Shown piece after piece: positions 31,084-39,115 of a stretch of 46,098 nt of DNA; the first letter of the stretch is position 1, and every line of letters starts with the position of its first letter. The translations under genes were made by a program, and so were the position numbers. The DNA comes from Clostridiales bacterium (GTDB taxonomy: Bacteria; Bacillota; Clostridia; Oscillospirales; Oscillospiraceae): the NCBI GenBank assembly GCA_004555655.1, contig SFHJ01000016.1, forward strand, positions 1 to 46,098, given 5' to 3'. The notes beneath the pieces were generated by a model. The model saw only the letters and a list, made by a program, of their open reading frames with translations, was not told where the DNA came from and made no database searches.

Positions 31084-31362
31084 TCAGTCGCTCACGTCTT
31101 CAAAGACGATCTCGCCTTCGGCGACCATGCCCAGCTTTTCGCGCGCGACTGCTTCGACACCTGCGTCGGTGTCAATGGTTTCGATGGCGTCGTTCAGACG
31201 GCTGTTTTCCTGCTCGGCGGAGGTGATGCTGCTTGTCAGCTGTGCGGCCTCTGCCTGCTTGGCGCTGATCTGGCGGCGCAGCGACACCAGGGTAACGGTA
31301 GCATACACCACCACGATCAGAATGATCAGCTTGACCAGCAGTGACGATTTGACAAACTTCAT
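31084..31362 (-). CDS. divIC: Septum formation initiator, DivIC/FtsB-like
   Basis: A 92-residue bitopic protein: one membrane segment (about 8-26, SSLLVKLIILIVVVYATVTLV), a coiled coil (about 30-65, RRQISAKQAEAAQLTSSITS and so on), and a short outer domain ending in VAREKLGMVAEGEIVFEDV, which is typical of DivIC/FtsB. It acts with DivIB and FtsL at the division septum. Located between yabQ and yabR as in Bacillus. The yabQ reading frame overlaps its first 191 bases in another frame. Confidence 0.9.
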   Translation of the reverse strand: MKFVKSSLLVKLIILIVVVYATVTLVSLRRQISAKQAEAAQLTSSITSAEQENSRLNDAIETIDTDAGVEAVAREKLGMVAEGEIVFEDVSD

Positions 31363-31819
31363 TCCGTGCCGCGCTCCTTTCCCTGCGTTCTTTCAGCCGT
31401 ACCTTACCGGATATTGTAACCCATTTTTTGACGCTTGCAAAGAGGGTTTTGAAAATTTTCTTGCCAAATTTCAAAAAAAATCGCGCGGGCGCGCCGGCAA
31501 GGCGCAGTATGCGGCCCAAAAAACGGTCTGCGCATGTGAACGCGCGCAGAAAAAACGGGCTGAGCGCGAGAAAATAGCCCAGCGCGCCGAGCAGCAGCCC
31601 CGCGAATGCAAACAGACGAAACAGGCCCCTGCCGGGGTAGAGCGCGAACAGCAGCAGCGCTGCGGCCGCTGTGAGCGCGAACAGCACGTCGAGCGGCAGT
31701 GTCAGGCGCGGCCGGAGCCGCCGGAGCGCGCGCAGCGCGTCGTAGAACACGCTCAACGCCAGCCCCAGCAGCACAGAGGCGGCAAATTCCGCCGCCTGCA
31801 GCGTGACCGGCAGCTCCAT
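31172..31819 (-). CDS. yabQ: Spore cortex protein, YabQ-like
   Basis: A 215-residue reading frame. Residues 1-110 show about four membrane helices (LQAAEFAASVLLGLALSVFYDALRA and onward), then a basic part (FLKFGKKIFKTLFASVKKW) typical of YabQ, which is needed for cortex assembly in Bacillus. It starts in a TGATG overlap with yabP. The last 65 or so residues, after about 150, lie in a second frame of divIC and look unlike the family. Other frames hit stop codons near 31404, so the natural end may be there and the frame may have been extended by a one-base change, perhaps in the run of eight A near 31475-31482. Confidence 0.75.
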   Translation of the reverse strand: MELPVTLQAAEFAASVLLGLALSVFYDALRALRRLRPRLTLPLDVLFALTAAAALLLFALYPGRGLFRLFAFAGLLLGALGYFLALSPFFLRAFTCADRFLGRILRLAGAPARFFLKFGKKIFKTLFASVKKWVTISGKVRLKERRERSAARNEVCQIVTAGQADHSDRGGVCYRYPGVAAPPDQRQAGRGRTADKQHHLRRAGKQPSERRHRNH

Positions 31820-32109
31820 CAGCCGAACAGCCGCGAGAAAAAGCCGCCCGCGGGCGCTTCATCCTCGTAGGAAATGGAGTCGACCGTGCCGTCGACCGCC
31901 ACCTGCCCGCCATCGAGCGAAAGCATCTGCAGGTGCAGCCCCGTGCCGCGGATGAGCACAGGCCCGCGCGTGGTGGTGAGCTGGATGGCGGTCTCGTCGA
32001 AGCTCTCAACCTCGATCACGCCCGTCATCGACAGCCTGCGCCGGGAATCAAGCACCAGCTTGTGCGGCGTCTCGGGCAGCTTTCCGTTTGCCTCGTTCGT
32101 GTTTGCCAT
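31819..32109 (-). CDS. yabP: Sporulation protein YabP
   Basis: A 96-residue YabP/YqfC-family protein: beta-rich core HKLVLDSRRRLSMTGVIEVES and LIRGTGLHLQMLSLDGGQVAVDG with a C-terminal GFFSRLFG tail. It is required for spore cortex formation with YabQ. GGGAGG directly abuts an upstream ATG (32118), so the ATG at 32109, 9 bases from it, is the better start. The stop overlaps the yabQ start by one base. Its presence is good evidence that the organism sporulates. Confidence 0.92.
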   Translation of the reverse strand: MANTNEANGKLPETPHKLVLDSRRRLSMTGVIEVESFDETAIQLTTTRGPVLIRGTGLHLQMLSLDGGQVAVDGTVDSISYEDEAPAGGFFSRLFG

Positions 32110-32172
32110 GCGAACCATCCTCCCGTATCGTCTTACTACACTATACGATGCAGGGACAGGCCGTATGCAGCT

Positions 32173-32430
32173 TTATTTTGCCTCGCCGGGCAAAAGCTCG
32201 CGGTACATGCCGACGGCGTCGTCTTTTCTGACGTTTTCCGACACCTGCAGCACCTCGACCGTGACGGCGCGCGCGCCGAACTGGATCTGCAGCACGTCTC
32301 CGACCTTCACGTCGTAGCTGGCCTTGGCCGGCCGGCCGTTGACGCTCACGCGCGCGTTGTCGCACGCCTCATTGGCTACGGTGCGGCGCTTGATGAGCCG
32401 CGAGACCTTCAAAAATTTATCCAAACGCAT
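32173..32430 (-). CDS. rqcP: S4-domain RNA-binding protein RqcP (YabO)
   Basis: An 85-residue stand-alone S4 domain protein (MRLDKFLKVSRLIKRRTVANEAC, then VNGRPAKASYDVKVGD). RqcP works with RqcH in ribosome-associated quality control, moving the tRNA during alanine tailing of stalled chains on 50S subunits. The start at 32430 follows AAGGAG; a longer frame reading into hup is not coding. It stands between hup and yabP as in other Firmicutes. Confidence 0.92.
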   Translation of the reverse strand: MRLDKFLKVSRLIKRRTVANEACDNARVSVNGRPAKASYDVKVGDVLQIQFGARAVTVEVLQVSENVRKDDAVGMYRELLPGEAK

Positions 32431-32459
32431 GATGTGCTCCTTTTTCCGGTGATAAAGTA

Positions 32460-32482
32460 AGACCGGCGGGAACCGCCGGTCT
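32460..32482 (-). terminator. Hairpin between hup and rqcP, attenuator candidate
   Basis: AGACCGGCGG and CCGCCGGTCT form perfect 10-bp arms around GAA. On the minus strand it lies just after the hup stop and is followed by TACTTTATC, too weak for full termination. It may lower downstream expression relative to the abundant HU protein. Confidence 0.6.
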
Positions 32483-32489
32483 CGGATGA

Positions 32490-32765
32490 TTACTTTGCGA
32501 CCTTGTCTTTGAGTGCCTTGCCGGCCTTGAAGACGGGGATGGTGGTGGCGGGAATTTCGATGGCCTCGCGGGTCTTGGGGTTGCGGCCCATGCGGGCCTC
32601 GCGGGACTTGGTCTCGAAGCCGCCGAAGCCGACGAGCTGGACCTTGTCGCCGGCGCACAGCGCCTCGGTGATGGTATCAAACGTGGCGCCGACGGCCCGT
32701 TCTGCGTCCTTCTTGGACATGCCGCACTTTCTGGCGACTTCTGCGATGAGTTCGGTCTTGTTCAT
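32490..32765 (-). CDS. hup: DNA-binding protein HU
   Basis: A 91-residue HU/IHF-type histone-like protein: MNKTELIAEVARKCG, the dimer core, FGGFETKSREARMGRNPKTREAI with the DNA-binding arm, and a KAGKALKDKV end. It bends and compacts DNA. The start at 32765 has GAGG upstream; the frame reading to 32858 is not coding. It lies in the mazG-rqcP interval, common in Clostridia. Confidence 0.96.
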   Translation of the reverse strand: MNKTELIAEVARKCGMSKKDAERAVGATFDTITEALCAGDKVQLVGFGGFETKSREARMGRNPKTREAIEIPATTIPVFKAGKALKDKVAK

Positions 32766-32806
32766 GCTTGTTGTTCCTCTTTTCATGTAGTAATCAAAAA
32801 ATGGGT

Positions 32807-33574
32807 TCATTCCGCTTCCTGCGCGTCCCAGAGCGTATGCAGCTCGCCGGGCGAACACGCCTCCAGCGGCCGGCCCTGCGTCCGCGCGGCGGCCTCCATC
32901 GCGGCAAAGCGACGGATGAAGCGCTCGCAGGCCTGGTGCAGGCTCTGTTCGGGGTCAGCCTGCAGGAATGCGGCAACACGGACCGCGGCGAACAGCGTTT
33001 CGCCGAGCTCTGTTTCGCCGCCCTCGCCGGTGTGCGCGGCCTGACGCAGCCGGGCCGCCTGTGTGTCTAGTTTGTCCAGACAATCGTCAATAGATTCCGG
33101 CGCAAACCCGGCATTTGCGGCTTTTTTCTGGAGTTTTTCACTGCGCCAGAGCGCGGGCAGCGACCGCGCCACGCCGTCAAGCGTGTCGGAGACAGTCTTC
33201 TGCCCCTTCTCCAGCTGCTTGATTTCCTCCCAGCTGCCGGCAGTACTGCTGCCGAACAGGCGCGGATGCCGGAAAATCAGCTTTTTGCAGACGGTGTCGC
33301 ACACGTCGTCCAGCGTGAAGCGCCCGGCCTCGCGCTCGATATCCGCGTGGAACACGACCTGCAACAGCACGTCGCCCAGCTCTTCACACATCATCCCGGC
33401 GTCGTCCCGGTCAAAGCCCTCACAGGCCTCATACGCCTCTTCCAGAAAATTGCGGCGGATGGACAGGTGCGTCTGCGCGCCGTCCCAGGGACAGCCGCCC
33501 GGTGCGCGCAGCACCTGCACGAGCCGGACAAGATCCTGAAAGTCATAGCGGTCTTTGCTAATAAAATCTACCAT
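32807..33574 (-). CDS. mazG: Nucleoside triphosphate pyrophosphohydrolase MazG (YabN C-domain type)
   Basis: A 255-residue all-alpha NTP pyrophosphohydrolase that removes abnormal or excess nucleotides. The first domain has the metal-binding EExxE pattern in NFLEEAYEACE, followed by CEELGDVLLQVVFHAD and the KLIFRHPRLFG segment; the second repeat is more degenerate (ETELGETLFAAVRVAAFL). Bacillus YabN carries an extra N-terminal methylase-like domain, which is missing here. Gap to spoVB is 27 bases. Confidence 0.93.
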   Translation of the reverse strand: MVDFISKDRYDFQDLVRLVQVLRAPGGCPWDGAQTHLSIRRNFLEEAYEACEGFDRDDAGMMCEELGDVLLQVVFHADIEREAGRFTLDDVCDTVCKKLIFRHPRLFGSSTAGSWEEIKQLEKGQKTVSDTLDGVARSLPALWRSEKLQKKAANAGFAPESIDDCLDKLDTQAARLRQAAHTGEGGETELGETLFAAVRVAAFLQADPEQSLHQACERFIRRFAAMEAAARTQGRPLEACSPGELHTLWDAQEAE

Positions 33575-33601
33575 ATTATTCTGCCTTTCGCAAGGGCTGT
33601 T

Positions 33602-35218
33602 TCAAGTTTTTTCGCGGATTTTCAGAATTTTTGCTATTTTTTCGCCCTTCGGCAGCAGCAGACAGTCCTCGTACGTCACGCAGCGCAGCGCCACGACCAG
33701 AATGAAGTAGATCACGACCGCGAAAACGAGCGAAACAAGGCACGCGAGTTTCACCGAGCTGAGGAAGCTGCCGAGCACATGATAGACCATGTACGTGACT
33801 GCGCCCATGATCGCCGCGGCCAAAAACGGCCGGACGAGGTTTTTGAAGACCACGGGGCGGGTGGTGACGCTTTTGCGCATGGCGATGAGGTCGAGCACCG
33901 TGATGCACACATAGCACACCAGCGTGCCGATGGGCGCGCCGACGATGTTGAGCGAGGGGATGCCGACGAGGATAAAGTTCACGATGACCTTCACCACGCC
34001 GCCGGCGAGCATGTTGATGACGGGCGTTGTCACATCGCCGTGCGCCTGCATAAAGGCGTTGAGCAGCAGCACCGTGGAGTTAAAGATGACCGTCACGCCC
34101 AGAATCGCCAGAATCGGCGTGGCTGTGGCGACACTTGCTTCACCGTAGCCCGGGCACAGAAGGCGTACGATGGGCTGGGCCAGCACGAAAAGGCCCGCCG
34201 CGCACGGCATGGCAATCAGGCCCATGGTGCGCAGCGCCGATTCCTCGGTGGCGCGGGCGCTGGGGATATCCCGGCGCGTGAGCGCGGCCGTGATGGCCGG
34301 GATGCACGAGACGGTGATGGTGGGGATGAACGCGCACGGAAGCGCGAAGATGGTCTGCTGGAACGAGTAGATGCCGTTGGCGGTATCGACCTGCGCGGCC
34401 GACCAGCCCAGCGCGCCCGTGAGCCGGCGCATGTAGATCATCGTATCGACGAGATTGATGATCTGCAGTCCTGCCGCGCCCAGCGTGATGGGAACCGCGA
34501 TGGCGAGCAGCTCTTTCAGCGTGCTGCGGCCGGATTTGGCCGCGCCGCCCTCACGCGGCAGGCAGGCGTATGCGCCGCGGAACTTGCAGTTGAGGTAGAT
34601 CGCTGAGACGAGGCAGCCCAGCGTCACGCCCATGATCGCGCCGCCGGCTGCGTAGATGACGCTGCCGGTCTTCTTCATCACGACATACGCCACGCTCAGA
34701 CCCACGGCAAGGCGCGTGAGAGCCTCTAAAATCTGGCTGAAGGACGTGGGGGACATGTACCGCTGGCCCTGGAAGAAGCCGCGGTAGGCGGAGATCAGAC
34801 AGATGAGCAGCACGCACGGCGCCAGCGCCGCGATGGCCGCGAAGGAATTTTCGTTCGTCGAGACCATGACGGACAACTGCTTGCAGAAGATCAGCATGCC
34901 CAGGCTTCCGACAATGCCGATACAGAGGAACACATACAGCGCCGTTTTGAAGATGCGCCGGATCTGCGCGTAGTTACCGAGCTCCTGCGCCTCGGCGATC
35001 ATGCGGCTGACGGCCACGGGCAGACCCGTGGTGGAGATCATCAGCAGCACGTCATAGACCTTGTAGGCGTTATAGAAGTAGCTGCTGCCCTGTTCTCCGA
35101 TGATGTAATTGAGCGGGGTCTTGAACAAAAACCCCATGAGCTTGACGATGACGGTGGCCATGGCCAGAATGGCCGTGCCCTGCAGAAAGCTCTGTTTTTT
35201 GATGGGTTTTTCGTTCAT
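33602..35218 (-). CDS. spoVB: SpoVB/YabM-like polysaccharide flippase (MATE/MOP superfamily)
   Basis: A 538-residue polytopic protein with about 14 membrane helices. The N-terminus (FLQGTAILAMATVIVKLMGFLFKTPL) and blocks such as SRMIAEAQELGN and SAYRGFFQGQRYMSPTS are characteristic of SpoVB and YabM. Family members flip lipid-linked wall precursors or polysaccharides; SpoVB is needed for the spore cortex. Its place in front of mazG corresponds to yabM in Bacillus. The start overlaps the deaminase stop by ATGA, so translation is coupled. Confidence 0.9.
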   Translation of the reverse strand: MNEKPIKKQSFLQGTAILAMATVIVKLMGFLFKTPLNYIIGEQGSSYFYNAYKVYDVLLMISTTGLPVAVSRMIAEAQELGNYAQIRRIFKTALYVFLCIGIVGSLGMLIFCKQLSVMVSTNENSFAAIAALAPCVLLICLISAYRGFFQGQRYMSPTSFSQILEALTRLAVGLSVAYVVMKKTGSVIYAAGGAIMGVTLGCLVSAIYLNCKFRGAYACLPREGGAAKSGRSTLKELLAIAVPITLGAAGLQIINLVDTMIYMRRLTGALGWSAAQVDTANGIYSFQQTIFALPCAFIPTITVSCIPAITAALTRRDIPSARATEESALRTMGLIAMPCAAGLFVLAQPIVRLLCPGYGEASVATATPILAILGVTVIFNSTVLLLNAFMQAHGDVTTPVINMLAGGVVKVIVNFILVGIPSLNIVGAPIGTLVCYVCITVLDLIAMRKSVTTRPVVFKNLVRPFLAAAIMGAVTYMVYHVLGSFLSSVKLACLVSLVFAVVIYFILVVALRCVTYEDCLLLPKGEKIAKILKIREKT

Positions 35219-36543
35219 GCGTCCGGCTCCTTTTTCTCATCCGAAAAGGCGGTGGGGATGGCGTAGTCGTGCAGCTCCTGTGCGACGGCGTTCAGGTCGA
35301 TGGTGGGGTACTTGCCCGCGCAGTAGAGAATTTTGCCGCGCACCATCGTCAGCGCCACGTCGTGGCCGGAAGCGGCATAGACAAGGTTCGAGAGCAGATT
35401 GTGGCACGGAATCAGGTGCGGCTGGTTGAAGTCGAGCAGAATGAGGTCCGCGTCCATGCCCACGGCGATCTGGCCGCACTCTTTTTCGCGTCCCTGTGCC
35501 CGTGCCCCGCAGACCGTGGCCATCATGAGCGCGGCCTCTGCGCCGACGGCGGTGGGGTCGCCGGTTTTGCCCTTGGCCATGAGCGCGCAGGCCTTGATCT
35601 CCTCAAAAAGATCCAGATTATTGTTGGAGGCGGCCGAGTCTGTGCCGAGGCAGACGTTCATCCCGGCCCTGACCATGCCCATCACATCCGCGCAGCCGGA
35701 GGCGAGCTTTAAATTGCTCACCGGGCAGTGCACTGCCGATACGCCGCGCTTTGCCAGAAGGCGCATGTCATCTTCGGTCAGATGAACGCAGTGCGCGGCG
35801 ATGGTGCGCGCGTCAAACACATGGTGGCAGTCGAGCACCTGCGCGGGCGTGAGGCCGTATTTTTCCATACATTCCTCGTGCTCGGCCCTCGTCTCGGACA
35901 GGTGGACATGCATGCCCAGCCTGTTGTTGATGGCGTACTCGGCCAGCGCGTCCCAGAGCTGATACGTCGAGGTGTACTCGGCGTGAATCGAGCAGTCGAT
36001 CTTGATGCGGCCGCTGTCATAGCCGTGCCACTTCCCGTGCAGCGCCACCATCTCGCGGCAGGCGGGATAGGTCTCAAAGTCAAAGTCGTCGCCGAGGAAC
36101 ATCGTCGTTGCCAGCGAAAGATTGGCCTTGATGCCGCTCTGGGCCACAGCCTCAGCCACGGCGTCTTCAAAATAGTACATGTCGGACACGCTCGTCACGC
36201 CGAAGCGCAGGCATTCGGCGATGCCCAAAAGCGCCGCGGCCTTGACCGCGCGCGCATCCAGATGCTCTTCGCGCGGGAAGATGTATTCGCCCAGCCACGT
36301 CTGCAGCGCCAGATCGTCGGCGTAGCCGCGCAGCAGCGCCATGGGCAGATGGGTGTGGCAGTTGATGAGGCCCGGCATCATGACCATGCCTGTGCCGTCA
36401 ATGATGCTGCCTGGCTTTTCCTCGGGCGGTTTTTTGCCGAGATAGCTGATCTTGCCGTCCGTCACGCCGACGAACGCGTCGAGCCAGACGGACATGCGCG
36501 CATCCATCGTGACGACGGATACGTGGGAAAACAGAGTGTCCAT
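35215..36543 (-). CDS. mtaD: 5-methylthioadenosine/S-adenosylhomocysteine deaminase-type amidohydrolase
   Basis: A 442-residue TIM-barrel amidohydrolase of the MtaD/SsnA/TrzN group. Metal ligands are in NCHTHLPMALLRG, MHVHLSETRAEHEEC, IAAHCVHL and LGTDSAASNNNLDLFEE. MtaD-type enzymes deaminate SAH, MTA or adenosine and so clear the by-products of SAM use. It lies between hemZ (radical SAM) and spoVB and overlaps spoVB by four bases. Exact substrate within the family cannot be fixed by eye. Confidence 0.88.
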   Translation of the reverse strand: MDTLFSHVSVVTMDARMSVWLDAFVGVTDGKISYLGKKPPEEKPGSIIDGTGMVMMPGLINCHTHLPMALLRGYADDLALQTWLGEYIFPREEHLDARAVKAAALLGIAECLRFGVTSVSDMYYFEDAVAEAVAQSGIKANLSLATTMFLGDDFDFETYPACREMVALHGKWHGYDSGRIKIDCSIHAEYTSTYQLWDALAEYAINNRLGMHVHLSETRAEHEECMEKYGLTPAQVLDCHHVFDARTIAAHCVHLTEDDMRLLAKRGVSAVHCPVSNLKLASGCADVMGMVRAGMNVCLGTDSAASNNNLDLFEEIKACALMAKGKTGDPTAVGAEAALMMATVCGARAQGREKECGQIAVGMDADLILLDFNQPHLIPCHNLLSNLVYAASGHDVALTMVRGKILYCAGKYPTIDLNAVAQELHDYAIPTAFSDEKKEPDA

Positions 36544-36554
36544 GGGATTCCTCC

Positions 36555-38030
36555 TTAGCCCGCGCCGGCCTCGTCCAGCGCCTGCAGAAACGCGAAAATT
36601 TCGTCCTTCTGCTGCAAAATCGTGTCGATGCGCTGGATGTAGTCCTGCGGATATTTGGGATTGTGGAAGCGCTCGAGCTGCCCGGCGGGCAGATTGATCT
36701 TATTCATGCCGCCCGCGCCGAGGGACAAAATGGTGTGCAGCTCTTCCATCATGTATATGTTGTAAAGTCCGCGATAGCCCGGCCTTGCCCAGCCGACATT
36801 TTCAAAGCTGCCGGACATATACTTCTGCCGGTAGAGGTAGTAGGGCGAGAAACCGGCCGCGCGCAGCGCCTGCGCCGCTTCATCCAGCATCTGCGCCACA
36901 TCCTGCTGCGCCGGAAGCGCCACACGCCGCTGGAACAGATCTGCGCCTTTTTTCAGCGCCAGCGTGTGCACGGTCACGTTGCTGGGGCGCAGCTCCAGCA
37001 CGCGGCGCACGGATTCGGCAAAACCGGCGGGCGTGTCGCCGGGCAGGCCCGCGATCAGATCCATATTGATATCGTCAAAGCCCGCGCGGCGCGCATCTTC
37101 AAACGCCGCAACGGTCTCGGCCGCCGTGTGCCTGCGGCCGATGGCCCTGAGCACCGCGTCGTCCATCGTCTGGGGGTTGATGGACATGCGCGTGCAGCCG
37201 CCGGCGCGGATGACGCGCAGTTTGTCAAAATCGAGCGTGTCGGGCCGCCCGCCCTCGACGGTGAACTCCAGACAGCGCGTGAGGTCAAAGTTGTCCCGGA
37301 TGGCGCGCAAAAGCCGCTCCATCTGCTGCGAGCAGAGCGTGGTGGGCGTGCCGCCGCCGATGTAGAGCGTGCGGACCGTTCTGCCGGACCGGCGCAGAAG
37401 CGCGCCCGTGTGCTCGATCTCGCGGATGAGGCAGTCGAGATACGGCGGCAGAAAATCGCCGAACCGCTCGACCGACTCGCTCACGAACGAGCAGTAGGCG
37501 CAGCGCGTGGGGCAGAACGGGATGCCGATATAGAGCGATACATCGCGCGGGGAAAGAAGCTCCGCCGCCTCGATGGTCCGGACGGACGCATCGGCGCAGA
37601 GCCTCGCGCGTTGGGGCGTGACAAAATAGACCGACTGCAGCATTTTTTCTGCCTGGCGGCGGGTGCCGCCTTCCATCAGGCATTTTGTCGACAGCTTGCT
37701 CGGCCGCACGCCGGACAGCGCGCCCCAGGGCGGCGTGGTGTCCAGAAGCTGCACGGCAGCCAGGTAGTAGCTCTGCTGCAGAATGCGCCTCGTTTCGCGC
37801 ACGCCCGCAGAATCCGCCCGCACGCGGCGCGCGGCTTTGGCTGTTTTGCCGCCGTATGTGATGGCGGCCGTGGCCGTGAGCCACGTTTTGCCGCGGGAAA
37901 GCGCAGAAACCGCGCCGTCCTCATCCTTGGGCGGCGTTTCGGAAAAGACGCTGGGCGAGGCAGGAAACAGCTGCATCTGCAGCTGCTCGACGCAGTAGCG
38001 CTCGGTATGGTTTTTCAGATACAGCTTCAT
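36555..38030 (-). CDS. hemZ: Coproporphyrinogen dehydrogenase-like radical SAM protein HemZ
   Basis: A 491-residue member of the HemN/HemZ radical SAM group. The cluster motif CxxxCxxC is C173-C177-C180 (PFCPTRCAYC), preceded by a HemZ-type N-terminal domain with GVRPSKL. TLYIGGGTPTTL and the HemN-like C-terminal half follow. HemZ is assigned to anaerobic oxidation of coproporphyrinogen III, though many relatives lack proof and the group includes heme chaperones (HemW). Order dtd-MBL-hemZ is common in Clostridia. It overlaps the MBL gene by ATGA. Confidence 0.9.
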   Translation of the reverse strand: MKLYLKNHTERYCVEQLQMQLFPASPSVFSETPPKDEDGAVSALSRGKTWLTATAAITYGGKTAKAARRVRADSAGVRETRRILQQSYYLAAVQLLDTTPPWGALSGVRPSKLSTKCLMEGGTRRQAEKMLQSVYFVTPQRARLCADASVRTIEAAELLSPRDVSLYIGIPFCPTRCAYCSFVSESVERFGDFLPPYLDCLIREIEHTGALLRRSGRTVRTLYIGGGTPTTLCSQQMERLLRAIRDNFDLTRCLEFTVEGGRPDTLDFDKLRVIRAGGCTRMSINPQTMDDAVLRAIGRRHTAAETVAAFEDARRAGFDDINMDLIAGLPGDTPAGFAESVRRVLELRPSNVTVHTLALKKGADLFQRRVALPAQQDVAQMLDEAAQALRAAGFSPYYLYRQKYMSGSFENVGWARPGYRGLYNIYMMEELHTILSLGAGGMNKINLPAGQLERFHNPKYPQDYIQRIDTILQQKDEIFAFLQALDEAGAG

Positions 38031-38632
38031 CGCGCCATGGCCTCACGAAGATACGGGTTTGTCCGGCGCTCGCGTTCGAGCGTGCTGGCCGCGTCGTGGC
38101 CGGGGTAGACGTTGTAATCTCCCGGCAGTTCGCCAAGGCGCTTTAATGAGGCGAGCATCCCGTCAAAGCTGCCGCCGGCAAAATCCGTCCGGCCGCACGC
38201 GCCGGCAAAGAGCGTGTCGCCGGTAAAAATCGCGTTTTCTGCCACAAGGCACACCGAGCCCTGCGTATGGCCCGGCGTGTGCAGAATGCGCACGCGGATC
38301 GCGCCGACCGTAAGCGCGTCGCCGTCTGCGTAGGTGTCGGTGTAGATGAGCTTTCCGTGGCTCATGTTGAGCGCCTCGTCGGTGTCAAGCGCGTGCACGT
38401 AGATGGGCGCGCCGGGCACGGCGTTGTGCAGAGCGGCAAGCCCTCCCACGTGGTCAAAATGCGCGTGGGTGAGCAGAATTTTGTCGATGGCAAAGCCGCG
38501 TTCAGCGGCAAACGCCGCGACCTTGCTGCCTGTCGCTCCGGGATCGATCACGGCGCACACGTGCGCTTCTTCGTCGCAGAGGAAATAGCAGTTGGTACCG
38601 AGCATGCCAAGCTGCATGGAAAAAATCTTCAT
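38027..38632 (-). CDS. MBL-fold hydrolase, glyoxalase II/YqgX-like
   Basis: A 201-residue metallo-beta-lactamase-fold hydrolase. The binuclear zinc motif is H56, H58, D60 and H61 in THAHFDHVGG. Further ligands are in HTPGHTQGS, TGDTLFAG and YPGHD. Relatives are named hydroxyacylglutathione hydrolase, but in an organism probably lacking glutathione another thioester is likely. It is coupled to hemZ by an ATGA overlap and lies 12 bases after dtd. Confidence 0.92.
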   Translation of the reverse strand: MKIFSMQLGMLGTNCYFLCDEEAHVCAVIDPGATGSKVAAFAAERGFAIDKILLTHAHFDHVGGLAALHNAVPGAPIYVHALDTDEALNMSHGKLIYTDTYADGDALTVGAIRVRILHTPGHTQGSVCLVAENAIFTGDTLFAGACGRTDFAGGSFDGMLASLKRLGELPGDYNVYPGHDAASTLERERRTNPYLREAMAR

Positions 38633-38644
38633 ATTGTCCTCCGG

Positions 38645-39094
38645 TTATTTCAGGTCGTTTGTGTCGACGATGATGGTCACAGGGCCGTCGTTTTCCGACT
38701 GCACCTGCATATACGCGCCGAACTCGCCGTGCTGCGGCGCAAATCCGAGCCGCTCACACTCGGCCAGAAACTGCTCGTAGAGCGCGTTCGCAAGCTCTGC
38801 CCCGGCAGCGCCGGCAAAGCTGGGCCGCCTGCCGTGGCTCACGTCGGCGTAGAGGGTGAACTGGCTCACGACCAGCACGCTGCCGCCCACGTCGGACAGG
38901 GATAGGTTCATTTTATCGTTTTCATCGCGGAACACGCGAAGACCGAGAATCTTTTCCGCCAGCTTTTTGCAAAGCGCGGGCGTATCGCCGGGCGCGACGC
39001 CCAGCAGAATGAGAAAGCCGCGTCCGATCTCGCCCACGACCGCGCCGCCAATGGACACGGAGGCGGAATTGACGCGCGTAACGACTGCGCGCAT
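38645..39094 (-). CDS. dtd: D-aminoacyl-tRNA deacylase
   Basis: A 149-residue Dtd protein, the normal length. It removes D-amino acids (and Gly from tRNA-Ala) in trans from charged tRNA. Family marks are MRAVVTRVNSASV, SVLVVSQFTLYAD with the SQFT active-site motif, and GPVT near the C-terminus, which is part of the chiral-proofreading motif. It sits directly behind relA, a very common pairing in Firmicutes. Confidence 0.96.
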   Translation of the reverse strand: MRAVVTRVNSASVSIGGAVVGEIGRGFLILLGVAPGDTPALCKKLAEKILGLRVFRDENDKMNLSLSDVGGSVLVVSQFTLYADVSHGRRPSFAGAAGAELANALYEQFLAECERLGFAPQHGEFGAYMQVQSENDGPVTIIVDTNDLK

Positions 39095-39115
39095 GGCAGT
39101 TCCTCCAATTTCAGT

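Noticed and set aside
31404..32009. 201-codon alternative frame over yabQ and yabP
   Set aside because: Most of it is a shadow frame. Only its stop position near 31404 is relevant, as the possible natural end of yabQ.
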